Part shown: piece by piece, positions 57,068 to 64,000 of the stretch
Layout: every line of letters starts with the position of its first letter
Position numbering within the stretch: the first letter of the stretch is position 1
Source of the DNA: Pseudomonas arcuscaelestis
GTDB lineage: Bacteria > Pseudomonadota > Gammaproteobacteria > Pseudomonadales > Pseudomonadaceae
Assembly: GCF_016881005.1 (NCBI RefSeq)
Contig: NZ_JACOPV010000003.1
Coordinates: 62,001 to 126,000, forward strand
Length of the DNA: 64,000 bases
Reading direction: 5' to 3'
Notes under the pieces: generated by a model
Told to the model about the DNA's origin: nothing
Seen by the model: only the letters and a program-made list of their open reading frames with translations
Database searches by the model: none
Made by a program: the position numbers and the translations under genes

Positions 57068-57425
57068 CATAAAGCCCCCTAGGCCATTTTTAGTTGAGTT
57101 CAAACACGTCATGTAGCCTTGAAAGAAAGCTGCTACAGCAGCGTCACAACTGGGGGCTTTTACACGCTGCCTTTTGGGCAGTACCCATCCGCACACAGCT
57201 CATGGATCCTTCGAGCTGCCTGGAACACCCTTGCCAGTGTCCCCGATCGGGGAGACGACCTCATCATGCAAGGGCCGACGAACGGCGTCAATAGATTTTG
57301 TAGTGATTTTTTTTGGTCACTACATTTTGTCTGACAATGCTTCCTCTGCCGGTGTTGATGCGTATCAGTTCGTTCACAGGTGAAGTGGCTGATGATGCTC
57401 ACTCATGTATTACAGGGAGATGCTC
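57068..57425. promoter_or_regulatory. Control region between the 109-aa gene and the DASS transporter
   Basis: 358 bases without a supported gene. Contains CCCCGATCGGGG (57241-57252), a perfect palindrome; GTAGTGA / TCACTAC (57300-57306 and 57317-57323) around a T8GG spacer, a candidate operator or hairpin about 100 bases before the transporter; and the distant pair AAAGCCCCC / GGGGGCTTT (57070s and 57150s). Confidence 0.45.
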
Positions 57426-58916
57426 ATGAGTTCGTCGGCAAGTGCACCGAGTGCACAACCTGCCCGGGTCAAGATTCCAATTGGCTTGTTGTTGGCAATA
57501 GCAGCTTTGGTTGGGGTGCTGATGCTGCCGCTGCCCGCCGACTTGCCGGTGGCCGGTCACCGCGTGCTGGCGATTCTGGCATTTGCCGTGGTGGTGTGGA
57601 TCAGCGAGGCGGTGTCCTACGAAGCCAGTGCAATCATGATCACCTCGTTGATGGCGTTTCTGCTCGGTACGGCGCCGACCGTGGCCGATCCATCGGTGAC
57701 CTATGGCTCCTCGGCGGCCATCAGCCTGGCCCTTACCGGCTTCTCCAACAGCGCACTGGCCCTGGTAGTGGGCGCCTTGTTCATTGCTGCAGCCATGACC
57801 CACACGGGGCTGGACCGACGTATTGCCCTGGTAACCCTATCCAGCGTTGGCGTCAGCACCCGGCGTATTCTGCTCGGCGCAGTGGCGGTGACTATCCTGC
57901 TCAGCCTGGTAGTGCCCAGCGCCACCGCGCGTAGTGCGTGTGTGGTGCCGATCATGATGGGGGTGATCGCCGCCTTCGGCGTCGACAAGCGCTCCAACAT
58001 TGCTGCTGGCATCATGATCATCGTCGCCCAAGGCACCAGTATCTGGAACATCGGTATCCAGACCGCTGCAGCGCAAAACCTGCTGACAGTGGGTTTCATG
58101 GACAAGATGCTCGGCGCGCGGGTGTCATGGATCGACTGGTTGATCGCGGGTGCGCCGTGGGCGGTGATCATGTCGGCGGTGTTGATTTTCATTGTGCTCA
58201 AATTGTTGCCGCCCGAAAGCGACAGCATTCCCGGCGGCAAGGCGGCGGTCAGCAAGACCCTGGCGGAACTGGGACCGATGAGCGGGGCGCAAAAGCGCCT
58301 GCTCGGGGTGTCGGTGCTACTGCTGTTGGCCTGGGCGACTGAGGGCAAGCTGCACAGCTTCGATACCACTTCGACAACCTACGCGGGGCTGGTCATCCTC
58401 TTGCTGCCTCGCGTCGGGGTAATGACCTGGAAAGATGTGCAGTCGCGGATTCCCTGGGGCACGGTGATTGTCTTCGGGGTTGGTATCAGCCTGGGCACAA
58501 CCTTGCTCACCACGCAGGCCGGACAATGGTTGGGCGCGCAAGTAGTGGCCAATACCGGGCTGGATCAATTGGGAACCCTGGGGGTGTTTTCGATTCTGGC
58601 GGCGTTTCTGATATTGATTCACCTGGGTTTTGCCAGCGCCACCGCGTTGACCTCGGCGCTGTTGCCGATTCTGATTGCGGTACTGCAGACCTTGCCGGGT
58701 GATTTCAGTCGCCTGGGCATGACCATGGCCCTGGGCTTTGTTGTCAGCTATGGCTTTATCCTGCCGATCAACGCACCGCAGAACATGGTGTGCCTGGGAA
58801 CCGAGACATTCAGCGCCAAGCAATTTGCCCGCGTCGGGATTCTGGTAACGGTGATTGGCTATCTGCTGATGCTGGTGTTTGCGGCGACCTGGTGGCACTG
58901 GTTGGGATGGATGTAG
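57426..58916 (+). CDS. DASS/SLC13-type anion symporter
   Basis: 496 aa from ATG 57426 (AGGGAG eight bases upstream). About 12-13 helices with two SLC13-like signature regions: AVSYEASAIMITSLMAFLLG, VPSATARSACVVPIMMGVI (first SNT-like site, here SATA) and FASATALTSALLPILIAVL with FILPINAPQNMVCLGTE (second). Imports di- or tricarboxylates, sulfate or related anions with Na+. No catabolic neighbour identifies the substrate. The next gene is the convergent XRE-cupin regulator. Confidence 0.87.
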   Translation: MSSSASAPSAQPARVKIPIGLLLAIAALVGVLMLPLPADLPVAGHRVLAILAFAVVVWISEAVSYEASAIMITSLMAFLLGTAPTVADPSVTYGSSAAISLALTGFSNSALALVVGALFIAAAMTHTGLDRRIALVTLSSVGVSTRRILLGAVAVTILLSLVVPSATARSACVVPIMMGVIAAFGVDKRSNIAAGIMIIVAQGTSIWNIGIQTAAAQNLLTVGFMDKMLGARVSWIDWLIAGAPWAVIMSAVLIFIVLKLLPPESDSIPGGKAAVSKTLAELGPMSGAQKRLLGVSVLLLLAWATEGKLHSFDTTSTTYAGLVILLLPRVGVMTWKDVQSRIPWGTVIVFGVGISLGTTLLTTQAGQWLGAQVVANTGLDQLGTLGVFSILAAFLILIHLGFASATALTSALLPILIAVLQTLPGDFSRLGMTMALGFVVSYGFILPINAPQNMVCLGTETFSAKQFARVGILVTVIGYLLMLVFAATWWHWLGWM

Positions 58917-58936
58917 CGTTCGCTAATGGCGCAACC

Positions 58937-58976
58937 GGTAGGCGCAGGCTTGCCCCGGGATCGGCCGCGACCCGGC
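58937..58976. repeat. REP-type element between convergent genes
   Basis: GTAGGCGCAGGCTTGCCCCG then GGATCGGCCGCGACCCGGCC, a variant of the Pseudomonas GCGGGCTTGCCCCGCGATCGGCCGCG REP, between the transporter and regulator stops. Confidence 0.7.
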
Positions 58977-59026
58977 CGAAACCCTACCTACAGGCTGCAC
59001 TGACCCCAGCGCAGGGCAGCCTACGA

Positions 59027-59575
59027 TCAGAAGTTCGCCGGTGTGTTGGCGCTGATGATTTCTGCTTCGTCCTGGCCGATGTTCTTGAAACTGTGGGGCA
59101 GGGTGGTCGGGAAGTAGTAGCCGTCACCGGAGTTGAGGACGCTGACCTGACCATCGACACGCAGCTCAATGGTGCCGCGGGTTACCAGGCCACACTCTTC
59201 ACCTTCGGAGTGAACGATAGGCTCGTCACCAGAGTCGGCACCCGGTGCGTACAGTTCGCGCAGCATGCGCATTTGCCGGCCTTCGACACTGGCGCCGACC
59301 AAAAGCATGCGCAGGCCGCTGTTGCCCAGGTCAGGCTGCTCGGTGGAGCGGAATACAAAACGCTCTTCACGCGGCGGCTCGTCAAAACTGAAGAACTCTG
59401 CCAACGACATGGGAATGCCTTCAAGCAGTTTTTTCAGGGAACTGACCGAGGGGCTGACGCGATTCTGCTCGATCTGTGAGATCGTCGAGTTGGTCAGCCC
59501 GCTACGACGGGCCAGCTCCCGCTGGGAGAGTTTGTTGCGTTCACGCACCAGTTTGAGTCGTGTCCCCGTGTCCAT
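59027..59575 (-). CDS. XRE-cupin transcriptional regulator (PuuR-like)
   Basis: 182 aa from ATG 59575. Helix-turn-helix 5-60 (RLKLVRERNKLSQRELARRS, NSTISQIEQNRVSPSVSSLK) and a C-terminal cupin (110-180: HSEGEECGLVTRGTIELRVD, GDGYYFPTTLPHSFKNIG). Layout and motifs match PuuR, the putrescine-pathway repressor, and related XRE-cupin proteins. No polyamine genes are adjacent in the window; the convergent DASS transporter or the upstream MFS gene could be targets. Confidence 0.88.
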   Translation of the reverse strand: MDTGTRLKLVRERNKLSQRELARRSGLTNSTISQIEQNRVSPSVSSLKKLLEGIPMSLAEFFSFDEPPREERFVFRSTEQPDLGNSGLRMLLVGASVEGRQMRMLRELYAPGADSGDEPIVHSEGEECGLVTRGTIELRVDGQVSVLNSGDGYYFPTTLPHSFKNIGQDEAEIISANTPANF

Positions 59576-59632
59576 AGCCGCCTTATGTGTTAAAAATTTT
59601 TGGCGGAGCATTAAAGCACATTCCGCGAAGCT

Positions 59633-60862
59633 TTAGCGGCCCGCCTGTATGGACACGGAATTGGGGTGGGGCCACAGTCCGACCAATAGCAGCAGCCCGG
59701 CCACAATCAGGTACGGCAGGCGCGGATCTACCGCGTAGATCAGCGTTCCGGCCAGGGGGCCGATAACCACGCCCAGGCCTTGTGCAGCGCTCATGGAACC
59801 GGCCGTGGCGCCTTGCTCGGAGGCGTCCATGGCATTGGCCGCCAATGCCGAGAAGGCCGGAAACACGAAGCCCATCCCGCAGGCCGAAACAAAGAAGCTG
59901 GCCCAGAGCAATGGCGCGCTGGGAGCAAAAGCGGCGGCGGCAAAGCCCAAGGCTGAAACGCTCGCGCCTGCGCGAATCATGCGCAGCGGTGGCCACTGCA
60001 ACCTGCGCACCAGCAGCTGCGCGAAGATCAGCGCTACGCCCACCATGGTCAGCGCGATGCCTGCGGTCTGCGCGGCGTCTGCCGGGTTCATGCGCAAACG
60101 GTCGAGGGCGAAGAAGCCGACGGTGATCTGCGCGACCGAAACGCCGAGCATTGCCACGAACGCCACCAGCAATGGCCGGCGCAAGCGCGGATCGCTCAGG
60201 CGTACCGGACGTGGCGGCTGCTTGAGGTGCAGCTCCTGACGCTTGAGCTTGAGCAACAGCACGACAAAAGCCAGCATCGGCAGCAACGCCATCACATAAA
60301 AAGGCAGGCTCAAACTGTTACGCGCCAGCAGCGCTGCCAAGGCCGGGCCCAGTACCAGGCCAACAGCGTTGGCCGCGCCGAGTGATGCCAAGGTGCGGGC
60401 GCGGTGCTGTGGCTCAACGTTGTCAGCGATCAGCGCCGTGCCACCGACCGGCAGCGCGGCGTAAAAAGCGCCGATCAAGCCGCGTCCGATCACCAGCCCG
60501 GCAAAGGCCAGGGTAGCGCTGGGCAGAAGGTGCAGGGCGGTATCGATGAACAGGCACAAGGCCCAGTAAGCCACGGTAAACCCGGCCGTGCCGAGCAACA
60601 GAATCCGGCGCCGACCAAGGCGATCACTGAGCTGGCCCCAGGGCCTGGCCAGCAACATCCAGATCACCCCGGCCACCGTCACCGCAGCCCCGGCCTGCCA
60701 AGTGGCAAGGCGAAGGGTGCGGGCAATAGGGCCAATCAAGGAGACAAAGGCCATCATCGCCATGGTGCAGGCCATGTTGGCAATCAGCAGCGGGCGCAGA
60801 TCGAAACTGGGCTCGGTGCTGATCGATGAAGTGGGTTGGGCAGGATCCTGTGCGCTGTTCAT
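59633..60862 (-). CDS. MFS efflux transporter
   Basis: 409 aa from ATG 60862. Twelve helices; motif A GQLSDRLGRRRILLLG after helix 2 and GRGLIGAFYAALPVGGTALI (motif B region) fit TetA/Bcr-like DHA1 antiporters. Starts MNSAQDPAQPTSSISTEPSF. Transcribed ahead of the XRE-cupin gene, 57 bases apart. Substrate unknown. Confidence 0.87.
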   Translation of the reverse strand: MNSAQDPAQPTSSISTEPSFDLRPLLIANMACTMAMMAFVSLIGPIARTLRLATWQAGAAVTVAGVIWMLLARPWGQLSDRLGRRRILLLGTAGFTVAYWALCLFIDTALHLLPSATLAFAGLVIGRGLIGAFYAALPVGGTALIADNVEPQHRARTLASLGAANAVGLVLGPALAALLARNSLSLPFYVMALLPMLAFVVLLLKLKRQELHLKQPPRPVRLSDPRLRRPLLVAFVAMLGVSVAQITVGFFALDRLRMNPADAAQTAGIALTMVGVALIFAQLLVRRLQWPPLRMIRAGASVSALGFAAAAFAPSAPLLWASFFVSACGMGFVFPAFSALAANAMDASEQGATAGSMSAAQGLGVVIGPLAGTLIYAVDPRLPYLIVAGLLLLVGLWPHPNSVSIQAGR

Positions 60863-60942
60863 GGCTATCCAAAGCTCAAAAGGCAAGCGTTGCATTGTGC
60901 CGCAAAAAAAGTCCGGGCAGAATCCCTTGATAATGCGAAGCG

Positions 60943-61491
60943 TTATTGTTTGTTGCTTGCCTCAGGATTGCCCAGCGGCGCAGGCCACATACTGCGTAGC
61001 ACACCGTCACGCCGCACCAGTGCATGCACCAGCGCTGCGCCCAGATGCACCAGCACCGTGGCAAACAGCACATAGGCCAGCCAGCCATGGGCCTGGCGCA
61101 GCAAGGCATACAGGGTCAGATCATGGGGCAGCAGCGCCGGCAGGTGCAGCGGCAGCGGATAGCCGCCCGCCGAGAGCATGCCCCAACCAATCAATGGTAT
61201 GGCCAGCATCAATCCATACAACAACAGATGAGAAGCCCCGGCGGCCAGACGCTGAACCGTTGGCAGGTCGGCAGGCAAGGGTGGGTGGGGCAGGGTCATA
61301 CGCAGGACGATGCGCACCAACACCAGCAGCAACAAGGCCAGACCAATCGCCTTGTGCAGGCCAAGCAGCCAGGTGTGGCGCGGGGTCAGGTCGGCAATCA
61401 TGCTGACGCCAATGAACAGCATCGCCACGATCAGCACTGCCATCAGCCAGTGCAACAGACGCGCCATAGGATGAAAGGCAACGGGTTTCAT
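60943..61491 (-). CDS. cybB: Cytochrome b561
   Basis: 182 aa from ATG 61491, ATGA overlap with srpA. Four helices with the heme-b histidines in FHPMARLLHWLMAVLIVAML, WLLGLHKAIGLALLLLVLV, ASHLLLYGLMLAIPLIGWG and QAHGWLAYVLFATVLVHLGA. Quinol-oxidising or superoxide-linked membrane cytochrome; here it may feed electrons to the SrpA-like catalase partner. Confidence 0.92.
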   Translation of the reverse strand: MKPVAFHPMARLLHWLMAVLIVAMLFIGVSMIADLTPRHTWLLGLHKAIGLALLLLVLVRIVLRMTLPHPPLPADLPTVQRLAAGASHLLLYGLMLAIPLIGWGMLSAGGYPLPLHLPALLPHDLTLYALLRQAHGWLAYVLFATVLVHLGAALVHALVRRDGVLRSMWPAPLGNPEASNKQ

Positions 61492-62534
61492 GGGCGTGCT
61501 CCCAGGTGGGCCGATTCGTAGCTGCGGCGGTTGAAGGACTCGGCGTACGCTGCCGAACGTGCCGCCAGAATCGGGTCAGCCGATGGCTCGATACCCGTGG
61601 GCAAGATCAGCGGGTCAAAGTTGAGGTCGCGGCAGGCGCCTTGCTCGGGGCCGTCGACATGCTCGATGACCAGGGTGCCGGCGTCGACGGTACGGCGCTC
61701 TACCGGCCAGGGCTTGGCCGGGTCATCGACGGGGTCGCCGGCTTGCGCGAGAGTCAGGCGCAGGGTCCAGCGCAACGGGCCTTGGGCCAGGCGCTGGTGC
61801 AAGTCGTGTTGCAGGTAGTCGCGGTCGTCGACTTGACCTTCGAGGGCGACGAACGGTGTCTGCGGCACCAAGCTCCAACGAACAAAACGGCTATTGCCGT
61901 CGCGGTCGATCAGGGCAAAGGCATTGATGCTGTTGAAACTTGAGTTAGCGAAGCTGTTCGGGGCTTTATAGTCCTTGGCCCATTGGCGGAAAGCTGCGCT
62001 TTCGGGATGGTCGGCGAAAAATGCCTGTACGCGCGCTGGGTCGGGTTTGCCGGTGGCGGGGTCCGGGGTCATGGCCAGAACCTGCTGGTAGAAGGCGTGT
62101 GGCGTACTCACTGCCAGCACCGGAGGGGTATTCATACCGGTACGCCAGACTTCGCCGTCATCACTGCTCAGTTGCAGCGCCAGACTGCGGGTCGGCACAC
62201 TGGTGTCGGCGCTGTAGGGATTGCTGCCGCCTATGGCGAAACGGCCGATTACCGGGACCCGAGACTGGCTGAATACCCGGGCACGGGACAGCGGTTCAGC
62301 CTGCTGGTTGCTCTGGAAGTAGCCGCTGACGCACAAACCCTTGGCGTGGTTTTTTCGATAGCCCGGGTAGTGACCGGCTTGGGACTCGAACGTGTCAATA
62401 ATGCGCTTTGGGGTAAGCCGGTCGCTGCCGATCCAGCCGGCGGCATAGGCAAAACCGGCGGCCAGGGCGGCCAGGCCAAGGCCAATGGCAGCCAGGCGCA
62501 GGGTGCGGGGACGACCGTGTAACGGAGTGCTCAT
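61488..62534 (-). CDS. srpA: SrpA-type catalase-related protein
   Basis: 348 aa from ATG 62534. N-terminal anchor or signal helix (about 12-34, AAIGLGLAALAAGFAYAAGW), then a small catalase fold: distal His in RKNHAKGLCVSGYFQ, NSFNSINAFALIDRDGNSR, and the proximal heme Tyr in ILAARSAAYAESFNRRSYE. Likely a periplasmic or membrane-attached heme peroxidase. Co-transcribed with cybB from an ECF promoter at 62567-62593. Confidence 0.92.
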   Translation of the reverse strand: MSTPLHGRPRTLRLAAIGLGLAALAAGFAYAAGWIGSDRLTPKRIIDTFESQAGHYPGYRKNHAKGLCVSGYFQSNQQAEPLSRARVFSQSRVPVIGRFAIGGSNPYSADTSVPTRSLALQLSSDDGEVWRTGMNTPPVLAVSTPHAFYQQVLAMTPDPATGKPDPARVQAFFADHPESAAFRQWAKDYKAPNSFANSSFNSINAFALIDRDGNSRFVRWSLVPQTPFVALEGQVDDRDYLQHDLHQRLAQGPLRWTLRLTLAQAGDPVDDPAKPWPVERRTVDAGTLVIEHVDGPEQGACRDLNFDPLILPTGIEPSADPILAARSAAYAESFNRRSYESAHLGARP

Positions 62535-62566
62535 GGCGACGATCCGGGTCAGTGAATGAGCCGGTA

Positions 62567-62593
62567 CGACGCCTGGGTATGAAATTTATTCCC
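62567..62593 (-). promoter_or_regulatory. ECF-type promoter for srpA-cybB
   Basis: Reverse strand: -35 GGGAAT (62593-62588), 16-base spacer, -10 CGTCG (62571-62567). Same elements and spacing as the sigma gene promoter; its -35 faces that one across six bases (ATTCCC-ATGGCA-GGGAAT). Confidence 0.8.
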
Positions 62594-62599
62594 ATGGCA

Positions 62600-62626
62600 G
62601 GGAATATTTTTTCCTCTACAGCGTCT
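62600..62626 (+). promoter_or_regulatory. ECF-type promoter for the sigma/anti-sigma operon
   Basis: -35 GGGAAT (62600-62605), 16-base spacer, -10 CGTCT (62622-62626), a typical ECF promoter. Predicted start near 62633, which supports the sigma start at 62666 rather than any upstream in-frame codon. Confidence 0.82.
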
Positions 62627-62665
62627 GCCTCGTACACTGATCGCTTGAAGGCCAAGGCCCCGGCA

Positions 62666-63175
62666 ATGCATGAACTAAATGACCAGCAACTGCGCGAGAT
62701 GCTCCAGCGACTGCGGCGCTTCGCCTTGTGGCTGACCCGCGACGCCAGTAGCGCCGACGACCTGGTGCAGGCCACCGTCGAGCGTGCCCTGAGCCGGCGC
62801 AGCCAGCAGCGCGAGCAGGACAGTTTGCGCGCCTGGCTGTTCTCCATCCTCTACCGGCAGTTTATCGATGGTAAGCGCCGCGAGCGTCGGCATGCCCGCT
62901 GGCTGTCCTGGTTCGCACGTGCCCAAGAGCAGGGCAATGCGACGGAGGACATTGTCCTGGCCCAGTCTGGCCTGGCCGCTTTTGCGCTGTTGCCCACCGA
63001 TCAGCGGGCCTTGTTGCTGCTGATCAGTGTCGAGGGCTTGAGTTACAAGGAGGCCGCGCAGGCCCTGGATGTGCCGATCGGCACAGTAATGTCGCGATTG
63101 TCGCGGGCGCGGGCAGCGCTGCGTGAATTGGCCGAGGGCACTACAGCATCCCCGGTGATGCGGAGGTTGAAATGA
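62666..63175 (+). CDS. ECF sigma factor
   Basis: 169 aa from ATG 62666; the in-frame region back to 62552 crosses the promoter and is rejected. Region 2: LWLTRDASSADDLVQATVER (about 20-45), with LRAWLFSILYRQFIDGKRRE. Region 4: LLLLISVEGLSYKEAAQALD with VPIGTVMSRLSRARAALREL. Likely directs RNA polymerase to both GGGAAT-N16-CGTC(T/G) promoters beside it, so it is autoregulated and controls srpA-cybB. Overlaps its anti-sigma gene by four bases. Confidence 0.95.
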   Translation: MHELNDQQLREMLQRLRRFALWLTRDASSADDLVQATVERALSRRSQQREQDSLRAWLFSILYRQFIDGKRRERRHARWLSWFARAQEQGNATEDIVLAQSGLAAFALLPTDQRALLLLISVEGLSYKEAAQALDVPIGTVMSRLSRARAALRELAEGTTASPVMRRLK

Positions 63176-63924
63176 GTCAGTTGATTCCATCGGACGACGA
63201 GCTGCACGCCTACGTCGATGAATGCCTGGAAGCGGAGCGTCGACGCGCGGTAGAACTTTATCTGGCCGCCAACCCCGAGCAGGCCATGCGCGTCGAAGGT
63301 TGGCGCCGTGATGCCCGACAACTGCGTGCGGCGATGTCGGGGTTCGCCGGGCAGGTGCCTAATCCACGGCTTGATCCGGCTCACCTGCGCCGCGAGCTAC
63401 GCCGGCGCCGACAGCGCCGCTGGGCCAGTGCAGCGGTGCTACTGGTGACGCTGGGGGTCGGCGGCCTGGGAGGCTGGCAAGTGCGCGAATCCAGCCTGAT
63501 GGCTGGCAACCTGCCGATGGCTGATGCCGTGCAGGCGCACCGGTTATTTGCCGATGCCAGCGCCCTGGACTTGAGCGCCCGTGATCCTGCGCGGTTGCAA
63601 ACATGGCTGGGACAATATTTTCGTCATGTCGGCAACCTGCCTGACTTGTCCTCCTACGGCTTCACCCCACTGGGTGCACGGCTGCTGAGCAACGAACAGG
63701 GGCCGGCAGCCCTGCTGGTGTTCGAAGACGCCCAGGGGCAACGAATCAGCCTGTTTCTGCGCTCGCCTGGCGAGCATTTTGCTCGCATGCCCAGTGGTGA
63801 GCGCACCGATGGGCAGTTGCAGGCGCGCTACTGGTCCCACGGTGACTACAACTACGCATTGGTCAGTGCGGCATCCGACAGCCGTGGTGCACAACTGCGC
63901 GAGGCTCTGGACATCGCCTTGTAG
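63172..63924 (+). CDS. Membrane anti-sigma factor
   Basis: 250 aa from ATG 63172, ATGA overlap with the sigma gene. N-terminal 1-65 is a zinc-less anti-sigma domain (DELHAYVDECLEAERRRAVE LYLAANPEQ), followed by an Arg-rich stretch, one membrane helix at 82-100 (AAVLLVTLGVGGLGGW) and a periplasmic domain with DLSSYGFTPLGARLLSNEQG that may sense oxidative damage. Translational coupling to the sigma gene fits a 1:1 partner. Confidence 0.92.
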   Translation: MSQLIPSDDELHAYVDECLEAERRRAVELYLAANPEQAMRVEGWRRDARQLRAAMSGFAGQVPNPRLDPAHLRRELRRRRQRRWASAAVLLVTLGVGGLGGWQVRESSLMAGNLPMADAVQAHRLFADASALDLSARDPARLQTWLGQYFRHVGNLPDLSSYGFTPLGARLLSNEQGPAALLVFEDAQGQRISLFLRSPGEHFARMPSGERTDGQLQARYWSHGDYNYALVSAASDSRGAQLREALDIAL

Positions 63925-63989
63925 TGGGTCGTCGCTGTCAGGCGTAAGCTTCTCAGTAGTCCTGTTCACTCCGTGCGAGGTAAAAGCAA

Positions 63990-64000
63990 ATGAAGCGCAA
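63990..64000 (+). CDS. Start of a further gene (window edge)
   Basis: ATG 63990 with GAGG about nine bases upstream reads MKR at the window edge, 65 bases after the anti-sigma stop. Too short to identify; probably the next gene of the same transcript. Confidence 0.4.

Noticed and set aside
57070..57160. AAAGCCCCC / GGGGGCTTT pair as a small RNA or riboswitch
   Set aside because: Arms are about 70 bases apart with no supporting inner structure or terminator; likely chance.

Overview
The window is a 64 kb piece of a Pseudomonas chromosome, most like the P. putida / P. fluorescens side of the genus. The reasons are a PrrF-type iron-responsive sRNA with a Fur box, Pseudomonas-type REP palindromes (GCGGGCTTGCCCCGCG-like), ANR/DNR boxes, and gene sets in Pseudomonas order (liuABCD, glgE-treS-glgB, norQEFCBD-dnr, fdoGHI-fdhE). 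I see no insertion sequence, prophage, CRISPR array, rRNA or tRNA. Most of it reads as core or semi-core chromosome.

Layout. 1-6.5 kb: the start of a LysE exporter, its divergent GcvA-like LysR regulator, DNA polymerase II (polB) and several small uncharacterised genes. 6.5-10.5 kb: a GABA-type aminotransferase, a LysR regulator and an amino-acid permease. 10.5-14.4 kb: a thioesterase, an M14 carboxypeptidase, a Fur-controlled mini-hybrid of sigma region 4 with a FecR N-terminus, prrF, a DUF6124 protein and a LexA-fold repressor that has lost its protease dyad. 14.4-20.2 kb: liuABCD for leucine/isovalerate catabolism, with two MerR-type operators but no adjacent liuR or liuE. 20.2-28.1 kb: the GlgE alpha-glucan pathway (glgE, treS-maltokinase fusion, glgB).

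28.2-40.2 kb is a nitric-oxide island: two paralogous four-helix membrane proteins flank a cysteine-less HemN homologue, hemN, norQEFCBD, dnrP, dnr and nnrS. Four ANR/DNR boxes precede its units. A separate sigma-54 promoter with three NorR-type GGT-N7-ACC sites lies upstream of nnrS. No nitrite or nitrous-oxide reductase is present, so NO detoxification is as likely as full denitrification. 40.2-41.8 kb holds a flavin monooxygenase. 42-49 kb holds formate dehydrogenase (fdoGHI, fdhE; catalytic Cys rather than Sec), a molybdopterin-binding Mop protein and a SufR-like Fe-S regulator. 49.6-54.9 kb: an NCS1 permease with a HutC-like operator, moaA, an EamA exporter and an MFS exporter. 55-59.6 kb: small conserved proteins, a group II truncated haemoglobin, a DASS anion transporter and an XRE-cupin regulator. 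59.6-64 kb: an MFS exporter, cytochrome b561 and an SrpA-type catalase-like protein, divergent from an ECF sigma/anti-sigma pair; the two promoters are mirror images and share an inverted pair of -35 elements.

The parts most worth follow-up are the NorR/sigma-54 control region of nnrS, the cysteine-less HemN homologue co-expressed with hemN, the Fur-controlled sigma-R4/FecR mini-hybrid beside prrF, and the ECF-driven divergent promoter pair.
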